Notes under the pieces: model-generated | Databases searched by the model: none | The model's input: only the letters and a program-made list of their open reading frames with translations | Told to the model about the DNA's origin: nothing | NCBI RefSeq assembly: GCF_932526225.1 | Contig: NC_064038.1 | Span: 17,533,075-17,597,074, forward strand | Reading direction: 5' to 3' | DNA: 64,000 bases | DNA from: Nematostella vectensis | Taxonomy: Eukaryota; Cnidaria; Anthozoa; Actiniaria; Edwardsiidae | Shown: one piece after another, positions 44,740 through 58,192 of the stretch | Position numbering within the stretch: the first letter of the stretch is position 1 | Layout: every line of letters starts with the position of its first letter | Translations under genes and position numbers: made by a program

Positions 44740-46595
44740 ACAAGGTGCCCCTAATAACGTACTGCCCCTAATAACAAGGTGCCCCTAATAACGTACTGCC
44801 CGTAATAACAAGGTGCCTTTGATAACGTACTGCCCGTAATAACGAGGTGCCCTTGATAACGTACTGCCCCTAATAACGAGGTGTCCTTATTCACGTGCTG
44901 CCCCTAATAACAAGGTGCCCTTGATAACGTACTGCCCCTAATAATAAGGTGCCCTTGATAACGTACTGCCCGTAATAACAACGTGCCCTTGATAACGTAC
45001 TGCCCCTAATAACAAGGTGCCCTTGATAACGTGCTGCCCTTAATAACAAGGTGCCCTTGATAACGTACTGCCCCTAATTACAAGGTGCCCTTGATAACGT
45101 ACTGCCCCTAATAACAAGGTGCCCTTGATAACGTGCTGCCCGTAATAACAAGGTGTCCTTGATAACGTACTGCCCCTAATAACAAGGTGCCCTTGATAAC
45201 GTACTGCCCCTGATAACGAGGTGTCCTTATTCACGTACTGCCCCTAATAACAAGGTGCCCTTGATAACGTGCTGCCCCTAATAACAAGGTGCCCTTGATA
45301 ACGTGCTGCCCCTAATAACAAGGTGCCCTTGATAACGTACTGCCCCTAATAACAAGGTGCCCTTGATAACGTACTGCCCCTAATAACAAGGTGCCCTTGA
45401 TAACGTGCTGCCCCTAATAACAAGGTGCCCTTGATAACGTACTGCCCCTAATAACAAGGTGCCCTTGATAACGTACTGCCCCTAATAACAAGGTGCCCTT
45501 GATAACGTGCTGCCCCTAATAACAAGGTGCCCTTGATAACGTACTGCCCGTAATAACAAGGTGCCCTTGATAACGTACTGCCCCTAATAACAAGGTGCCC
45601 TTGATAACGTGCTGCCCCTAATAACAAGGTGCCCTTGATAACGTACTGCCCCTAATAACAAGGTACCCTTGATAACGTGCTGCCCCTAATAACAAGGTGT
45701 CCTTGATCACGTACTGCCCCTAATAACAAGGTGCCCTTGATCACGTACTGCCCCTAATAATAAGGTGCCCTTGATAACGTACTGCCCGTAATAACAAGGT
45801 GTCCTTGATCACGTACTGCCCCTAATAACAAGGTGCCCTTGATCACGTACTGCCCCTAATAACAAGGTGCCCTTGATAACGTACTGCCCGTAATAACAAC
45901 GTGCCCTTGATAACGTACTGCCCGTAATAACAAGGTGCAATTGATAACGTACTGCCCGTAATAACAAGGTGCCCTTGATAACGTACTGCCCGTAATAACA
46001 AGGTGCCCTTGATAACGTACTGCCCAATAACAAGGTGCCCTCGATAACGTACTGCCCCTAATAACGAGGTGTCCTTCTTCACGTACTGCCCCTAATAACA
46101 AGGTGCCCTTGATAACGTACTGCCCGTAATAACAAGGTGCCCTTGATAACGTACTGCCCGTAATAACAAGGTGCCCTTGATAACGTACTGCCCGTAATAA
46201 CAAGGTGCCCTTGATAACGTACTGCCCCTAATAACAAGGTGCCCTTGATAACGTACTGCCCCTAATAACAAGGTGCCCTTGATAACGTGCTGCCCCTAAT
46301 AACAAGGTGCCCTTGATAACGTACTGCCCGTAATAACAAGGTGCCCTTGATCACGTACTGCCCTGATAACGAGGTGTCCTTCTTCACGTACTGCCCCTAA
46401 TAACAAGGTGCCCTTGATAACGTACTGCCCCTAATAACAAGGTGCCCTTGATAACGTACTGCCCGTAATAACAAGGTGTCCCTATTCACGTACTGCCCCT
46501 AATAATGAGGTGCCCTTGAAAACGTACTGCCCCTAATAACAAGGTGTCCTTGATCACGTACTGCCCCTAATAACGAGGTGCCCTTGATAACAAGG
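44740..46595. repeat. 34-bp minisatellite, about 54 copies
   Basis: Unit CTGCCCCTAATAACAAGGTG plus CCCTTGATAACGTA. It lies between the semaphorin 3' UTR and the COMMD10 side; minus-strand ORFs across it are by-products. 46,600-47,210 next to it holds no recognisable gene. Confidence 0.97.
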
Positions 46596-47214
46596 TGCAA
46601 ACGATGTTAGAGAGGAATTTGCATTTCATGTGTTTATGCTTGAAACATCAGCAAAACTACTTAAAATTTCAGAGGCAAAAAACACCATTTTAAACCTTGT
46701 TTTGATTCCCCAATTCCACCATTCATGTTCACAGACCGCCAAGTTATTTTTCAGCTCGTTTGTAGAGACATAGCATAAAAATGCGAGGAAAGTCACAGCC
46801 TTATATGTTCTTGCCCTCTTCTTATTTTTTTTTTCTGCCCCTCGCTTTTATGGCTCTCTTGTCTTCTTGCCCTGCATTCTTGCCCCCGTGGATGGAGTCA
46901 ACACTAGATGATAAGCACAGGAGAAAGGAGAGAATAGTTGTCGGCCTGTGTACCCTGTCTAAACATAATTGTTTCTTTCTATTAATCTGCTAGTAAAACA
47001 CTTGGCCATTAATCATCTGAGGGAATCTAGTTGACTTTGAATAGATTCCAACTGAAAATAAACAAGACACAGCATCAATAAAAAGGAAAAAATAAATATA
47101 CTAAACTAAAAGTTTAATCATAACTTTTAAAATAAGAAATTGTAACCCTCTAATACATCGCAAGGGCGTTGAGGTCACAGTTGCAAGAACAAGGCGTAAC
47201 AAAGTCCTGGATAC

Positions 47215-50200
47215 CTGTGGATGCCTCTAACAAGACACAGACAGCTGAACCCCTCTAACATGACACAGACGGCTGAACCCCTCTAACATGACACAGACAG
47301 CTGAATCCCTCTAACATGACACAGACGGCTAAACCCCTCTAACATGACACAGACAGCTGAACCCCTCTAGCATGACACAGACAGCTGTACCCCTCTAACA
47401 TGACACAGACAGCTGAACCCCTCTAACATGACACAGACAGCTGAACCCCTCTAACATGACACAGACAGCTGAATCCCTCTAACATGACACAGACGGCTGT
47501 ACCCCTCTAACATGACACAGACAGCTGAATCCCTCTAACATGACACAGACGGCTAAACCCCTCTAACATGACACAGACAGCTGTACCCCTCTAGCATGAC
47601 ACAGACAGCTGTACCCCTCTAACAAGACACAGACGGCTGTACCCCTCTAACATGACACAGACGGCTAAACCCCTCTAACATGACACAGACAGCTGTACCC
47701 CTCTAACATGACACAGACAGCTGAACCCCTCTAACATGACACAGACAGCTGTACCCCTCTAGCATGACACAGACAGCTGTACCCCTCTAACATGACACAG
47801 ACAGCTGAACCCCTCTAACATGACACAGACAGCTGTACCCCTCTAACATGACACAGACAGCTGAACCCCTCTAACATGACACAGACAGCTGAACCCCTCT
47901 AACATGACAGACAGCTGAACCCCTCTAACATGACACAGACGGCTAAACCCCTCTAACATGACACAGACGGCTAAACCCCTCTAACATGACACAGACAGCT
48001 AAACCCCTCTAACATGACACAGACAGCTGAACCCCTCTAACATGACACAGACAGCTGAACCCCTCTAGCATGACACAGACAGCTGTACCCCTCTAACATG
48101 ACACAGACAGCTGTACCCCTCTAACATGACACAGACAGCTGAACCCCTCTAACATGACACAGACAGCTGTACCCCTCTAACATGACACAGACAGCTGAAC
48201 CCCTCTAACATGACACAGACAGCTGAACCCCTCTAACAAGACACAGACGGCTGTATCCCTCTAACAAGACACAGACAGCTGTACCCCTCTAACATGACAC
48301 AGACAGCTGAACCCCTCTAGCATGACACAGACAGCTGTACCCCTCTAACATGACACAGACAGCTGAACCCCTCTAACATGACACAGACGGCTAAACCCCT
48401 CTAACATGACACAGACAGCTGAACCCCTCTAACATGACACAGACAGCTGTACCCCTCTAACATGACACAGACAGCTGTACCCCTCTAACATGACACAGAC
48501 AGCTGAACCCCTCTAACATGACACAGACGGCTGTACCCCTCTAACATGACACAGACAGCTGAACCCCTCTAACATGACACAGACAGCTGAACCCCTCTAA
48601 CATGACAGACAGCTGAACCCCTCTAACATGACACAGACGGCTAAACCCCTCTAACATGACACAGACGGCTAAACCCCTCTAACATGACACAGACAGCTAA
48701 ACCCCTCTAACATGACACAGACAGCTGAACCCCTCTAACATGACACAGACAGCTGAACCCCTCTAGCATGACACAGACAGCTGTACCCCTCTAACATGAC
48801 ACAGACAGCTGAACCCCTCTAGCATGACACAGACAGCTGTACCCCTCTAACATGACACAGACAGCTGAACCCCTCTAACATGACACAGACAGCTGAACCC
48901 CTCTAACATGACACAGACAGCTGTACCCCTCTAACATGACACAGACGGCTGTACCCCTCTAACATGACACAGACAGCTGAACCCCTCTAACATGACACAG
49001 ACAGCTGAACCCCTCTAACAAGACACAGACGGCTGTATCCCTCTAACAAGACACAGACAGCTGTACCCCTCTAACATGACACAGACAGCTGAACCCCTCT
49101 AGCATGACACAGACAGCTGTACCCCTCTAACATGACACAGACAGCTGAACCCCTCTAACATGACACAGACGGCTAAACCCCTCTAACATGACACAGACAG
49201 CTGAACCCCTCTAACATGACACAGACAGCTGTACCCCTCTAACACGACAGACAGCTGTACCCCTCTAACATGACACAGACAGCTGAACCCCTCTAACAAG
49301 ACACAGACGGCTAAACCCCTCTAACATGACACAGACAGCTGAACCCCTCTAACATGACACAGACAGCTGAACCCCTCTAGCATGACACAGACAGCTGTAC
49401 CCCTCTAACATGACACAGACAGCTGTACCCCTCTAACATGACACAGACAGCTGAACCCCTCTAACATGACACAGACAGCTGTACCCCTCTAACATGACAC
49501 AGACAGCTGAACCCCTCTAACATGACACAGACAGCTGTACCCCTCTAACAAGACACAGACAGCTGTACCCCTCTAACATGACACAGACAGCTGAACCCCT
49601 CTAACAAGACACAGACAGCTGTACCCCTCTAACATGACACAGACAGCTGAACCCCTCTAGCATGACACAGACAGCTGTACCCCTCTAACATGACACAGAC
49701 AGCTGAACCCCTCTAACATGACACAGACAGCTGAACCCCTCTAACATGACACAGACGGCTAAACCCCTCTAACATGACACAGACAGCTGAACCCCTCTAA
49801 CATGACACAGACAGCTGTACCCCTCTAACATGACACAGACAGCTGAACCCCTCTAACATGACACAGACAGCTGTACCCCTCTAACATGACACAGACAGCT
49901 GAACCCCTCTAACATGACACAGACGGCTAAACCCCTCTAACATGACACAGACAGCTGAACCCCTCTAACATGACACAGACAGCTGTACCCCTCTAACATG
50001 ACACAGACAGCTGTACCCCTCTAACATGACACAGACAGCTGAACCCCTCTAACATGACACAGACAGCTGAACCCCTCTAACAAGACACAGACGGCTAAAC
50101 CCCTCTAACATGACACAGACGGCTAAACCCCTCTAACATGACACAGACAGCTAAACCCCTCTAACATGACACAGACAGCTGAACCCCTCTAACATGACAC

Positions 50201-50440
50201 AGACAGCTGTACCCCTCTAACATGACACAGACAGCTGTACCCCTCTAACATGACACAGACAGCTGAACCCCTCTAACAAGACACAGACAGCTGAACCCCT
50301 CTAGCATGACACAGACAGCTGAACCCCTCTAGCATGACACAGACGGCTGTACCCCTCTAACATGACACAGACAGCTGAACCCCTCTAACATGACACAGAC
50401 AGCTGAACCCCTCTAACATGACACAGACAGCTGTACCCCT
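47215..50440. repeat. 28-bp minisatellite, about 115 copies
   Basis: Unit CCCTCTAACATGACACAGAC plus AGCTGAAC, with variants GCTGTAC, GGCTAAAC and CTAGCATG. Longer blocks of the variants recur (about 47,880-48,060 resembles 48,600-48,780), showing multi-unit duplication. It lies 3' of the last recognised COMMD10 exon. Confidence 0.97.
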
Positions 50441-50479
50441 CATAAAGAAAAGTCTATTTCCTCCACTTTGGTGGCAAAA

Positions 50480-50774
50480 CAGTGGAACCCTTTCTATACT
50501 GTTAACCCTTATGTATTGTAACCCGCAGTGGTTCATGGGTAACGTAAAAATGGCTAAATCCTGGTCTCTGAAAGCTGTGTGAACGTTTAAAGGTACATAA
50601 ACAAGATTGCCAAAGCTTTCTAAGCCTGTGTTTATTTTTTATTTACAATTATATTTTTATTTATTTGATACCCATGAAGCACTGCAGGTTTCGATACATG
50701 GATTCTCCTTATTTGAAAGAGATGTATACTGGGGAGCTCAAGTCATCCGACTTCAAAATATCGGGGTTCCACTG
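50480..50774. mobile_element. MITE with CAGTGGAACCC ends
   Basis: Starts CAGTGGAACCC and ends GGGGTTCCACTG, 295 bp, no coding capacity. The ends resemble pogo/Tigger-type elements and those at 56,834 and 63,541. It ends 18 bp from the last recognised COMMD10 exon. Confidence 0.7.
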
Positions 50775-50792
50775 TACAAATGAATTTCTTAC

Positions 50793-53700
50793 TTGGTTAT
50801 AAAAGGCAAAGAGCTCATCGTGTGTGAATTCAATATGGATGTTTTCCTGCTCCTGTGAAAAATATCAGAACTCATAATTATTTCAATCATCAATCTACCA
50901 ACAGAATCAACAATTAAAAGCGTTGTTTCACTTTACAGTAAGACCCTTTAGCATATTTGCGAACCATGCACAGTTGCATACCCAGGAAATGTTGAGAGAG
51001 GGAGGATGCAGTCAGTCGGCCAAACCACTAAATAGGATTTCTACAGCACTTGTGCATAGGTTGTTAACCGTGGTAAATCAAAGGAAACACCATATGATTT
51101 GTCATTCACACAATTCTTGCAGGTTCACTTGAAGCGAAAAGAGACCAAACACCTTGATCCAAGTTCGCGACATTTGGTTCTCAGCCATAATGTATTTTCC
51201 ATCCTTAGAAATGGACACTAAAAGTAACCAAGACTGTAGGGTTTTGAAGCTGTTTTCAATTTTCGCTAATCAAAGTGCGCTGCAAAAGGAGGAAAGGTGT
51301 AGATCAGGAGAAGGGAGGGGTGGATCCAAGGAGGAGTAGATCCAAGGAGGGGAGGGGTGGATCCAGGGAGGGGAGGGGTGGATCCAGGAAGGGGAGAGGA
51401 AGATCCAAGAAGGGGAGGGGTGGATCCAGGAAGGGAGGGGTGGATCCAAGGAGGGGAGGGGTGGATCCAAGGAGGGGAGGGGTGGATCCAAGGAGTTAAG
51501 GGGTGGATCCAGGGAGGGGAGGGGTGGATCCAAGGAGGGGAGGGGTGGATCCAAGGAGGGCAGGGGCAGATCCAGGGAGGGGAGGGGTGGATCCAAGGAG
51601 GGGAGGGGTAGATCCAGGGAGGGGAGGGGTGGATCCAAGGAGGGGAGGGGTAGATCCAAGGAGGGGAGGGGTGGATCCAAGAAGGGGAGGGGTGGATCCA
51701 GCGAGGGGAGGGGTAGATCCAAGGAGGGGAGGGGTAGATCCAAGGAGGGGAGGGGTGCATCCAAGGAGGGGAGGGGTAGATCCAGGGAGGGGAGGGGTGG
51801 ATCCAAGTAGGGGAGGGGTAGATCCAAGGAGGGGAGGGGTGGATCCAAGGAGGGGAGGGGTAGATCCAGGGAGGGGAGGGGTGGATCCAAGGAGGGGAGG
51901 GGTAGATCCAAGGAGGGGAGGGGTGGATCCAAGGAGGGGAGGGGTGGATCCAGAGAGGGGAGGGGTAGATCCAAGGAGGGGAGGGGTAGATCCAAGGAGG
52001 GGAGGGGTGCATCCAAGGAGGGGAGGGGTAGATCCAGGGAGGGGAGGGGTGGATCCAAGGAGGGGAGGGGTAGATCCAAGGAGGGGAGGGGTGGATCCAA
52101 GGAAGGGAGGGGTGGATCCAAGGAGGGGAGGGGTGGATCCAGCAAGGGGAGGGGTGGATCCAAGGAGGGGAGGGGTGGATCCAGGGAGGGGAGGGGTAGA
52201 TCCAAGGAGGGGAGGGGTAGATCCAGGGAGGGGTAGGATAGATCCAAGGAGGGGAGAGGTAGATCCAGGGAGGGGAGGGGTAGATCCAAGGAGGGGAGGG
52301 GTGCATCCAAGGAGGGGAGGGGTACATCCAGGGAGGGGAGGGGTGGATCCAAGGAGGGGAGGGGTAGATCTAAGGAGGGAAGGGGTGGATCCAGGAAGGG
52401 GAGGGCTTCCAAAATAGGGAAAATATAAAACATAGAATGGGAGGAAAATTTTTGAATAAGCTCCTATATACATTTTTTTTTTTGAGAATTGCTTATTACA
52501 AATTTGGTAATCAAGGTTTACCTTCCCAGAAGTGGAGATGCCTAATTCAAAGACAGCATTGGGCAGCTTCATCTTTGACATGTTTGCTTGAGCCATCTGC
52601 AGGTTGAGCCGCCAGTTCACACAGTCAAGCTAAAAGTGGCACACAAAGTAAAAGCTAGTCTATAAAGCATTGAGGTATATAGCTGTGTGAATACATCATA
52701 GTCTAGATGAGTGTGAATACATCATATCTAGATGAGTGTGAATACATCATAGTCTAAATGAGTGTGAATACATCATATCTAGATGAGTGTGAATACATCA
52801 TATCTAGATGAGTGTGAATACATCATAGTCTAGATGAGTGTGAATACATCATAGTCTAGATGAGCGTGAATACATCATATCTAGATGAGTGTGAATACAT
52901 CATAGTCTAGATGAGTGTGAATACATCATATCTAGATGAGTGTAAATACATCATAGTCTAGATGAGTGTGAATACATCATAGTCTAGATGAGTGTGAATA
53001 CATCATATCTAGATGAGTGTGAATACATCATAGTCTAGATGAGTGTGAATACATCATATCTAGATGAGTGTGAATACATCATAGTCTAGATGAGTGTGAA
53101 TACATCATATCTAGATGAGTGTGAATACATCATAGTCTAGATGAGTGTGAATACATCATAGTCTAGATGAGTGTGAATACATCATATCTAGATGAGTGTG
53201 AATACATCAAATGTGGTAAAGCTAATTTTTAGGGAGATCACAAGTTTGTAGATTATAGTTGTATATGAAGTCTTTGCCTTAATGTGCTTATACACAGGAA
53301 CCCAAACACCCCTAAGACCTTTAGATTTCATACGTTTCTGAGGATTTGGCTGTGTAGTATCAAATTTTGGAGTTTTTACAATATCATTTTTTGAACTTGA
53401 GTTCGTTTTTTAAGAACTCCCCCAAACCCTCTTTTGTCAAGGGCGGATCCAGACTATTGCAAATGCAGCAGCAAATTAACAGCCAGATTTAAGGGAGTTG
53501 ATTTGTTTTTAATCACAGCTTGTACATTCTTTTCATATCTTAATTTTTCATACACGATTCCCAGGCTCAACATACCAATTGTCCATGTCAATTTGCTCTA
53601 CAAACTTTCACAGTTATCAGTGGCTATTTTAATGCATATCAATACATGAGTTGCATATTACACATTCCTATGATCTTTGATCTGCCAACATTTGGTGTTC

Positions 53701-56700
53701 ATGGCTGTCAAGAGATTGGTGACAACTTGAACTGGTTCTACTTGTTGCTATTCTCAGCAACCTCCACTACAGTTGTGTTCTAAAATAGAAATCTTTGCTA
53801 CAGCTGCAGAGGTCTTGTTCTTTATTTTAGATTTTTTTGCTACAGCAAAGCCTGGAAATAGCAGCCTTTGCGATAGTGATTAGTTTAAACCAATTAGAAT
53901 CCAGCATGGCCGCTACATACATGCTGAATGTCTAACCTGTGATTTTGTTCTGGCGAACTAAAAAAAATACCAAAATAACTCATCAAAGAACTTGGTAGTC
54001 CTTTGAATTTGATGAAAAATAAGCTTTTCTTCAGAGAAAGGCTAGAAAGAGATGTCATTTTATATAACAAGGAAAAAAAACAGCAACTTTACAAGAGCTG
54101 TGTGACTCTTCTTGGAGAATTCAGTAGTTTTCTCTGTGATCAGAGAAAGGGAACTGTGTTTTATCGCTTCCAAAAGCATTCAGAAGGGATCGTTGTCAAG
54201 GTTTTTTCCGGCAATATTTGATTTTAAGTCTGGTGCCACTCTCACTATCATACAAGGGTAGGGGGGTTATAGGCTACTGGTCATTAATAATTATGCTACA
54301 CTCAGATTTTTTCCTGGATACGTTCCTGTTTGTGACAATATCCAAAAAAACTTTTGCTTGGAATACATCTCCAAAACCATTACCTGTACAGGAGCTAAGC
54401 TTCTCTTACGAAGTTTATCAATAAGTGACTTGCCACTGGCCACCCAGACCTCCACAATAGAATTCACCTTGGGAAATACATGAATCAATTAATGAAACAG
54501 TAACACAAATAATAAAATGGGAAAATCATACTGACTCATAAAAAGCATGAAGTAAAATTAAAGGATAAAGCATAGGTAGAGGTAAATGATGAGGCATAGA
54601 TTGTCTTTATTTAAGTGTATATAATTATTTACCTTGTCATCTTCCAAGTTAAGATTCTGTAGCTGTTGCTGTAAGCCTTGTGGTTTTGCGTTATGGTATG
54701 CAGCCTGGCACACATACAAGAATAGAGGTCATGTCACGGCACTACTAAAAACAGGCGGAACCGGCAGAACCAGTTTATTTTGCTTAGTTATAGGGGTAGG
54801 GATGTCATTCTAGGATCACCATTTATTTCCTTTCTAATCTGAACATAAAAAAAAACATCCCGTAGTGAAATGCAAATACAACATCACTAAGCGCAGATGT
54901 GCTACGTTATTTCACGCATATTTGACATTCTGTCATATGCAATTTGTATCCATTTGTATCGGATTAGTAACAAAAGACCCTTGTTTTAGAAGCGCGTCTT
55001 GTTAGCGGTAACACATGCAAGCGTTCGTAGTTTTAGCCTTTGTAGGTTTAGTGTTCCGATTTCCGTTGAAAGTTCCGGATAAAAAAACAAAACAAAATCC
55101 TTATTTAGAAGCGTGTCTTGTTAGTAGCGTTGTTCATAGCGTCCTGTTAGAGATAACGCCAAATATCATACTGTAATACTACTAATCAGTTATGCTAAGA
55201 ATTATCAAAACACCATAGAGCACCCTCCTGTTAGCCCCATCAAATGCATGACCAGTCCAAATTTACACACACTTAGAAATTGTTCAATAGGATAATACGT
55301 TTGTTGTATGATATAACAAATAAACAAAGTTGTAAAATACTTCGTTCTTTGTATTTTTCTTTGTCTGCAAAGGTACACCTGAAGCCCTGGGCACTATATA
55401 GCTACGGACGCTTGCAGTATTACAGTATAATATTTTGTGTTACTTCTAACAAGACGCGCTTCTAAACAAGGGCAACCTTGGCTAGGCTATAATTGCATAA
55501 TATTTCCGGATATCCCAAGTGTGTGGGGCCAGATCTTAAACTTTGAATTGCTTTGAAATCTTCAAAGTACTTTAAAATCACTTACAATTGTTTCAGATTG
55601 GATTTTGATTGTATTCCTTCAGCACATGTACATATAAAGAAGTGGGTAATTTATTAGTAACAAATTCCAGTTACAATCCTGCCCTTTGCACGCTTGCAGT
55701 ATTACAGTATGACATTTGGTGTTATCTCTAACAGGACACTATAAACAACGCTACTAACAAGACGCGCTTCAAACAAGGATTTTTTTTGTTTTTTATCCGG
55801 AACTTTCAATGGAAATCGGATAGCTAAACCTATGAAGTCTAAAACTACGAACGCTTGCATGTGTTACCTCTAACAAGACGTGCTTCTAAAACAAGGGTCT
55901 TTTGTTACTAATCCGATACAAATGGATACAAATTGCATATGACAGAATGTCAAATATGCATGAAATAATGTAGCACATCTGCGTTTAGTGATGTTGTCTT
56001 AGCATTTCACAATGGAATGTTTTTTTTTTAAAGTTCAGATTAGAAAGGAAATAAATGGTGATCCTAGTATGACATCCCTACCCCTATAACTAAGCGAAAT
56101 AAACTGGTTACGCTGGTTCCGGCGGTTCCGCTTTTTAGTAATGCCGGTCATGTCATGTTCCTACATGACATATTTAAACTCAATACGATTGATCATACAT
56201 GCCACATTAATACATGACAATCAAAGACTCAATAAGATTGACCTTATTTCCAGCTGTAAGTAACAACCATCTAACATTACTCCCCCCCCCCACTAAAGAA
56301 AATCTTCCCTTTCTCTAGCATTTCGGGGTTCTGACCTGTTCAAACACAAATGCACATGTCTCTAACACAATGTGTAGGTCATCCTTATCTAGTGCAAAGG
56401 CAACTTGGAGTTTTTCCTCTTCTTCTGCTGTGAATGCATTTTCATCCTGAAGAAGAAAAAACAATTATGACTACTAAACTGAAATCAAACTATTCAGAAA
56501 TAAAGTTCTGTGTTGTCTTTAGCAGGATAGTTTTTTTGGAAAATCAAAAACCTGTAAATAACCAGAAGAACCCACCCCCCCCCCCCACAAGAAAAAAAAT
56601 AAACACAATGAGATCAAGATACTCAGGCATCAGTCTAAGGGATAAATGATCTTGAAGATATGCATCCATCCAAGGTGATAGCAACTACTTTATAGCCAAA

Positions 56701-57924
56701 TAATAGCTCAGGTTCTTAGGCGAATCTCAAATCAAACAAGGAAAAACAGGAGAATTGAACCTCTCAACTAAACACTCAAAATACCACACAAGGGAAAGAG
56801 ATCAGCAAACACAACCTAAGACACAAATAGATACAGTGGAGCCTGGATTCTACGTTATGCAATCAACATAAAATCTATGTATTGTTAAACAGAGGTCCTT
56901 GATTTTACAATAATTATAAACAAAACTCCATTGTATTGTTGTAGCAAGGTCTGGATAATAATCAACTATCACAAAATATTCCTATTGTATCTGTACTCTG
57001 TGTAAGACTGTACAGTTTCTCTCTGTTAAACTATAATCTGTGTTTAACCAGATCTGTCCAAACAAAAAATCTTCCCTTTCTCATTTATCCCTTAGATGTG
57101 TGGTGCCCCGGTTTTTTTTTTTGCACTTTGTTGATACAGAGAATCAATCAGTAATATTGTTGTATGGAAAACAGATTGGTATCGTAAAATTGAAAATATC
57201 GTTGAATTTCTTATACATTTCACCATATTTTTGCCGGGAGAAAGGAACATCATCGTAAAATCGCGGTAGTTTGTTAAATTCTGTATCTTATCATCAAGGT
57301 TCCCCTGTTCCTTTATTCTCATCCTTCAGGTCCATTTCCATGGCCTCAAAACACAATGTCCACTCTTTTAAGGTTTCTAGAATCATCTTTCTGCCAGATT
57401 GCAATGCTTTTTTGGAGATCCACAAAAAAATGACCAGTCAACATGGGGAGAGCCCCACCTTTCCATTCCAACAATTTCGAAATCAATTTTAGCTGTACGA
57501 GAGGAGGGGTTAGCTGTACAAGGGGAGGGGTTTAGGGGGGAGGTGTTGGGCCGTACTTGGGACAAGCATTTCTATAGAAAAAAAATGTTTGCTTAGAAAG
57601 ATATGTTTACTGACCCTTAAATGAAGTTTCTGCACGATTCTTGTGAGTAGTAACGGGAAACGCGATGTATCTATGTTATTTATTAGCTGTACAGCAGTCC
57701 TTAACCTGGAGATACAACGATATAATTCACAAATCAGTACAAATAAGTATATAGACAGTCTGCACAATTCTACAACAACAACAAACCCTAAAGGCAACCA
57801 GGCAATAAAGAATCGAATAGCATGAAATACTGTATTAAATCGTGTTTGTTTTGATCTCACAATCTCTAGTTTTGATCTAAATAAATTTGCCTTACTTGGC
57901 AGTCGATTGAAACAACAGCGCCAT
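50793..57924 (-). CDS. COMMD10: COMM domain-containing protein 10 (7 exons found, last exon missing)
   Basis: Exons in transcription order: 57896-57924, 57615-57705, 56336-56446, 54633-54704, 54384-54467, 52522-52629, 50793-50852. All borders are AG/GT; from the second exon on every junction is phase 0. The product (185 residues so far) matches COMMD10 along its whole length: [44 protein letters not shown], then the COMM domain beginning WRLNLQMAQ (about 130 on). COMMD10 is a subunit of the Commander complex with CCDC22 and CCDC93, acting in endosomal recycling. The family is about 200 residues, so roughly 15 C-terminal residues (LE-IQ-QLD type) are missing. Reading through the last donor gives 27 unrelated residues and a stop at 50709-50711. 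It shares a 268-bp head-to-head region with ubiquilin. Confidence 0.93.
51290..52415. repeat. 21-bp G-rich minisatellite, about 53 copies
   Basis: Unit GGATCCAAGGAGGGGAGGGG plus T, each with a BamHI-type GGATCC. Because 21 is a multiple of three and few stops occur, all frames are open on both strands; the predicted 300-390-residue repeat proteins are not genes. It lies in the COMMD10 intron after exon 52522-52629. Confidence 0.97.
52685..53215. repeat. 24/26-bp minisatellite, about 21 copies
   Basis: Unit GAGTGTGAATACATCATAGT plus CTAGAT; a shorter form lacks two bases (CATATCTAGAT). It starts about 55 bp upstream (minus-strand sense) of the acceptor of COMMD10 exon 52522-52629, so that exon is wedged between two arrays. 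Confidence 0.96.
53216..54380. other. COMMD10 intron, nothing else recognised
   Basis: AT-rich sequence between exons 52522-52629 and 54384-54467. Short ORFs only; no repeat family or RNA gene identified. Confidence 0.5.
54737..56146. mobile_element. Long-TIR DNA transposon with 9-bp target duplication (Mutator-like)
   Basis: Ends CGGCACTACTAAAAA and TTTTTAGTAATGCCG are flanked by the identical 9-mer GTCATGTCA (54728-54736 and 56147-56155). The inverted arms are about 460 bp each (to about 55,195 and from about 55,690), with sub-repeats such as ACGCTTGCAGTATTACAGTA in the middle. There is no transposase. Long arms plus a 9-bp duplication are typical of Mutator-like elements. It starts only 33 bp from the acceptor of COMMD10 exon 54633-54704. 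Confidence 0.88.
56590..57450. repeat. Dispersed repeat, copy 2, interrupted by a MITE
   Basis: Matches 10601-11105 on both sides of an insertion at 56834-57307. Located in the COMMD10 intron between exons 56336-56446 and 57615-57705. Confidence 0.75.
56834..57307. mobile_element. MITE, pogo/Tigger-like ends, inside the dispersed repeat
   Basis: Starts CAGTGGAGCCTGG after TA and ends CAAGGTTCCCCTG (imperfect inverted ends), 474 bp. The uninterrupted copy at about 10,850 (GATACCTTTATTC) shows the pre-insertion state. A related sequence in inverted internal orientation begins at 63,541. Confidence 0.75.
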
Positions 57925-58192
57925 CTTGAATTTGCAACAAAATCGAACTGGACCCAGCCCCACGCGACTAATATCCAACATTCCCATATTTCGAAAAAAA
58001 AAGAGACCTTTTCTTTTTTTTTTTCTTTTTTTTTTCGACTCCATAATATATTCAAAGATAAAATCATAAGATAATCTTAATTGTTTTGGTTTCGCTATAA
58101 TTTATAAATCATGTTTTTTAGCAGATCTTGTGCGTGGCCGGGTACTCTGGGCCTGGGCCGATTCTGCGCAGATCGCCTTTGAGTGAGTCATC
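57925..58192. promoter_or_regulatory. Bidirectional promoter region of COMMD10 and ubiquilin
   Basis: Only 268 bp separate the two divergent start codons. The part next to ubiquilin (58,125-58,190) has CpG and GC-rich stretches such as GGGCCTGGGCCGATTCTGCGC; the middle is an A/T-rich tract. No TATA box at a convincing position. Shared regulation is inferred from the geometry. Confidence 0.6.

Noticed and set aside
46781-46993. 70-codon ORF with hydrophobic segment, and a possible COMMD10 last exon on its opposite strand
   Set aside because: The opposite strand has no acceptor in the right phase leading to COMMD10-like residues, and the ORF itself has no support.
51266-52620. Long ORFs of 300-390 codons on both strands (PSPPWI, DPRRGG and similar repeats)
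   Set aside because: They are translations of the 21-bp minisatellite in different frames, open only because the period is a multiple of three; they sit inside a COMMD10 intron.
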